64,000 nt of DNA from Sporomusaceae bacterium (GTDB lineage Bacteria > Bacillota > Negativicutes > UBA1444): positions 1 to 64,000 of the forward strand of contig JAHDPL010000025.1 in NCBI GenBank assembly GCA_018434355.1. Reading direction: 5' to 3'. The translations under genes were made by a program, and so were the position numbers. Below the pieces are notes generated by a model. The model was not told where the DNA came from. It did no database searches and saw only the letters and a list, made by a program, of their open reading frames with translations. How positions within the stretch are numbered: the first letter of the stretch is position 1; the number at the start of each line of letters is the position of its first letter. This document shows positions 61,510 to 64,000 of this stretch, in pieces.

Positions 61510-62109
61510 CTATCCGGCGCTGCTCACCCCATAGGGAGCAGGACTTTCCATCACCTTGCCGAACAGCGGCCCGCCATCGGCAAAGCGGTTGATGCCCCGC
61601 ACCAGTCCTTCGGCGAATTGGCGTTTTCCCATGTCGCTGCTTAGCCGGGCCCGCTCCGCGTCATTGGTGAGAAACGCCAGTTCCACCAGCACCGCCGGCA
61701 TGGCCGTTTCCAGCAGCACCGTCCATTCGTCGTTGGTTTTCACGTGCCGGTCGACCGTGTGACAGAACGCCACCAGCTCCGACTGGATGCAGCGGGCCAG
61801 GGCGTGGCCGGTTTCGCTGCCGGGGAAATAGAAGGTTTCAGTGCCTTTTGCCGATTCATCGTTACTGGCGTTGCAGTGGATGCTGACGAAGATATCGGCG
61901 CCAAACGCCCAGGCAGCCTCGCAGCGCCAGGACAGCCAGTCGTTGTCCACTTCGCCGCTGCGTGTCAGCAGCACCTGGTGGCCGAATTTCTCCAGCATCC
62001 GGCCTGCGATCTTCGCCACCTCCAGATTGATCGCCGCCTCGGTTACGCCACCGGCGCAGGCTCCCGGCTCGATTTTGCCACTATGGCCGGGGTCAATGCA
62101 AATTTTCAA
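61510..62109 (-). CDS. N-acetylmuramoyl-L-alanine amidase (Amidase_3)
   Basis: 199 residues from TTG 62109, 7 bases after GGAGGG; this places the catalytic fold right at the N-terminus (MKICIDPGHSG). Zinc ligands and the catalytic Glu are in DPGHSG, TEAAINLEVA, SIHCNAS and VELAFLTN. It cleaves the amide link between MurNAc and the stem peptide. There is no signal peptide, which suits a phage endolysin released through a holin. It lies just upstream of the YvrJ trio on the same strand. Confidence 0.88.
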   Translation of the reverse strand: MKICIDPGHSGKIEPGACAGGVTEAAINLEVAKIAGRMLEKFGHQVLLTRSGEVDNDWLSWRCEAAWAFGADIFVSIHCNASNDESAKGTETFYFPGSETGHALARCIQSELVAFCHTVDRHVKTNDEWTVLLETAMPAVLVELAFLTNDAERARLSSDMGKRQFAEGLVRGINRFADGGPLFGKVMESPAPYGVSSAG

Positions 62110-62290
62110 CGATAATCCCTCCATTTTCGCCGAATATCGCCTGATATCCGGTTTGTCAGATTCACCCCTGCGGGTGTAACATATTACCTGTGAGTCGGGA
62201 ACATCTCCCTTTGTTTGCCGATATTCATCAAACGCAAAACAGTCGTTGCTTGTGTAGAGGCGGCGGCTGTTTTGTTTGTCCGCGCCGATA

Positions 62291-63139
62291 TCAGCGTTGC
62301 TGTTTGCCTTTCTTGGTCAGCTGCCGAAAAATAAAGCTTTCCATGGTATTTTGGATGAACGCCACGCCGCTGGCGTGCACCCTGGTCACCGGCCGCACAT
62401 GCAGCGCGCCGTCCGGGGCGAAGTATTCCTGCTGAACGACGCTGAAATGGCCGTAGTCGATGTATCGCTGCAAAGGCACGTTGCCTTCCATCAACACTCC
62501 TTCACTGCGCAGGAACTTGATCAGGTTGTTGCGCCCTTGCAGCGGGACGCCGAGCATTTTCGCCGTCTCGCCGAGCGAGAACGTGTCTGTCGTGTCCGTC
62601 AGCCTGTCGTAAGCGTCAGCCTTGATTGCTAGTTCGGCGTTTTCCCGGCGCAGCTCCTCGCATTCGCCCTCTGCATCCACCGCCAGTCGCAACAGGTCGC
62701 GCCTGCTAAATGGCGGCAGCGGCAAAGCCTCTTCTCCGGTTGCGGCGGTGGCGGAGGCTTTCGGCTCCGGCAGTCCGGCTGCCGCATAGGGATCGTCTTT
62801 GCACCATTGCTGGACGGGGGCGACTTCCCGCCGCAGCCAGCGGCGCAGCGAACGGGCCGGATGTTTGTCGGCCAGCAGCGTCAGCTGTTCCAGACCGGCC
62901 GGACTGACCACGTTCATCATGGCGCGGCGTTTTGGTTGACTGAGCAGAGAAACTTTCATCAGTTTCCGGTAGGCAGGGTCGATGCGGCGCACCGCCCGGC
63001 TCACCTGCGGCAGGCCGAGCGCCGTGCAGATATCTGCAGCGACGAACCAGGTTTCGCATGTATCCTGCAGCATGCGCAGCGGTTTGTCCTGATAGGTGAA
63101 TTGATGTGAGACGAGGGGGATTTTGGGTGTAGTTTTCAT
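62291..63139 (-). CDS. phage antirepressor (BRO-N / KilA-C type)
   Basis: 282 residues. The N-terminal BRO domain (about 10-105) reads WFVAADICTALGLPQVSRAVRRID and ends with WLRREVAP. The C-terminal half (about 195-275) has the KilAC pattern SLGETAKMLGVP, NNLIKFLRSEGVL and GALHVRPVTRV. In phages such proteins antagonise the repressor. AGGAGG precedes the ATG. It marks this end of the window as phage-derived. Confidence 0.87.
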   Translation of the reverse strand: MKTTPKIPLVSHQFTYQDKPLRMLQDTCETWFVAADICTALGLPQVSRAVRRIDPAYRKLMKVSLLSQPKRRAMMNVVSPAGLEQLTLLADKHPARSLRRWLRREVAPVQQWCKDDPYAAAGLPEPKASATAATGEEALPLPPFSRRDLLRLAVDAEGECEELRRENAELAIKADAYDRLTDTTDTFSLGETAKMLGVPLQGRNNLIKFLRSEGVLMEGNVPLQRYIDYGHFSVVQQEYFAPDGALHVRPVTRVHASGVAFIQNTMESFIFRQLTKKGKQQR

Positions 63140-63184
63140 GATGGAGCCTCCTTTTATTTTGGTTTATTTGGCAAAGCTTTTCGC

Positions 63185-63209
63185 CCGCCACCGGTGGCGG
63201 TGGTATAAT
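63185..63209 (+). promoter_or_regulatory. promoter with a 16-bp perfect palindrome
   Basis: CCGCCACCGGTGGCGG (63185-63200) abuts TATAAT (63204-63209), so a protein bound there would cover the spacer of the promoter for the gene at 63273. Confidence 0.5.
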
Positions 63210-63272
63210 GGAAGGGATCTATGATTAGCGCGGCGCGGTGAAACAGCGCGGACCGCGAAAGGGATGAACACG

Positions 63273-63716
63273 ATGGATCAACTCATGATCGCCGATGTCC
63301 GGCAAAAACTCAGCGCCATTTTCGACCAAGTCTCCGAACCGCTCTACCACAGGGGGGAGGGGCCGTTTTTCATGGCCACCCAGGAACAGGGCGGCGAGGT
63401 GAAGTTCTTTTTCTATGAAGCCAACACGGTGGAGGCGTTCCTGGCTGATCCGGAGAAGCTGCCGGCGGCGTTCGCCGAAGCCGATTTCCTGTTCAGCGCG
63501 ACTGACGGGCTCGATATGACGAATATTGAGCAGAGCCAGCGCGATTATGTGCTTTATATGGTCCGCCTGGCGCCGGATTCGCCGGCCTGTCGCCTAGCCA
63601 TTCGCAAACTAAGTGAGCAGAACCCTGAACAAGTGCTGAACATCGCCCTGCTGAATGAACTGGGCAACATCGTGCCTGCGGCGTCGCTGGTGGACGCACC
63701 GGTGCTACTTTCGTAG
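63273..63716 (+). CDS. hypothetical protein, phage-module neighbour
   Basis: 147 residues from ATG 63273, 10 bases after AAGG; an ATG at 63264 abuts the ribosome site and is unlikely. The sequence starts MDQLMIADVRQKLSAIFDQV and has a beta-rich middle (GPFFMATQEQGGEVKFFFYE) and a C-terminal helix pair. I recognise no domain and no catalytic motif. It has its own promoter, an overlapping palindrome and a downstream terminator, so it is probably a single-gene unit. Confidence 0.6.
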   Translation: MDQLMIADVRQKLSAIFDQVSEPLYHRGEGPFFMATQEQGGEVKFFFYEANTVEAFLADPEKLPAAFAEADFLFSATDGLDMTNIEQSQRDYVLYMVRLAPDSPACRLAIRKLSEQNPEQVLNIALLNELGNIVPAASLVDAPVLLS

Positions 63717-63751
63717 GCTTCGCCACCGATAGAATTGACGAGATTTCTGAT

Positions 63752-63790
63752 GCCCGCTGCCGCTTTGGTGGCGGGCGTTTTGTTTTGGCC
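63752..63790 (+). terminator. terminator of the hypothetical gene
   Basis: GCCCGC and GCGGGC pair around a short loop, followed by GTTTTGTTTT. Confidence 0.7.
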
Positions 63791-63976
63791 GTTACCGATA
63801 TTTGGCCAAAATCGGCGATATTTTCCGCTCCCTTCCCCTGAGCGACGGTTTCGGTCGATTACCCGGCGATAAGGCCGGAATCCTGCCAAATGCTAGTAGG
63901 TTCTTTGGGTGAATCTGCCGGCCCTGGGGCGTATAATAAAAAACGATTTGTGATTTCTTGGGAAAGGGATGAGCCG

Positions 63977-64000
63977 ATGAGAACGGAAAACCTAATGGAA
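63977..64000 (+). CDS. start of a new gene (window edge)
   Basis: ATG 63977 lies 6 bases after AAAGGGATG, with a TATAAT about 40 bases upstream. Eight codons (MRTENLME) are visible; nothing can be said of function. Confidence 0.5.

Overview
The window looks like chromosome from an anaerobic, diderm Firmicute of the Negativicutes, most likely Sporomusaceae-like. The evidence is a mix of Firmicute traits (strong AGGAGG ribosome sites, frequent TTG/GTG starts, YvrJ/DUF1659/DUF2922 proteins, FadR-type GntR regulators) with traits that need an outer membrane and periplasm (an RND pump, and NrfHA multihaem cytochromes). Overall base composition is balanced; a GC-rich non-coding block lies near 54.3-55.6 kb. 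The taxonomic call is inference from gene content.

Layout. 0-2.7 kb: end of a crotonase/acyl-CoA dehydrogenase operon with a sigma-54 promoter, next to its likely enhancer-binding activator. 2.7-8.6 kb: a MarR gene facing a 46-residue ORF that shares its operator motif, then an autoregulated TetR-MFP-RND efflux operon. 8.6-20.3 kb: two catabolic operons on the minus strand, a TRAP transporter with an opine-type dehydrogenase, and a tripartite tricarboxylate transporter with a split transketolase and an Asp/Glu-racemase-like protein; each has a GntR regulator. 20.5-32.6 kb: CheV, a secreted protein built of 37-residue repeats, redox enzymes, an orphan branched-chain amino-acid-type binding protein, KTSC plus an NhaC-like antiporter, and a run of hydrolases. 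32.8-36 kb: GntR, a DASS anion transporter and an FAH-family hydrolase, with two copies of one operator. 36-41 kb: c-di-GMP enzymes and a MarR/GNAT pair.

40.9-50.8 kb: the 3' half of a tRNA-Ala (an old attachment site), a frameshifted chemoreceptor, a radical SAM protein, Hcp divergent from nrfHA, and a CHASE-GGDEF cyclase. The hcp/nrf genes form a nitrite/NO-detoxifying group; a chemoreceptor with a NarX-like P-box near 58 kb could supply matching taxis.

50.8-57.8 kb is an accessory region: a sensor-phosphatase/anti-sigma-kinase fusion, an XRE regulator, about 1.5 kb of non-coding DNA with strong evidence of a large structured RNA, a Schlafen-AlbA_2 ATPase and remnants of a type I modification gene. 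59.7-64 kb is a phage-derived module (YvrJ trio, amidase, antirepressor). Beside it lies an easily missed small 2Fe-2S protein whose reading frame crosses a TGA in a UGA-Cys context and is probably a selenoprotein.

The two observations most worth following are the modular RNA at about 54.54-55.56 kb, where two paralogous domains show compensatory stem changes beside a pseudoknot, and the candidate selenoprotein at 60209-60430.
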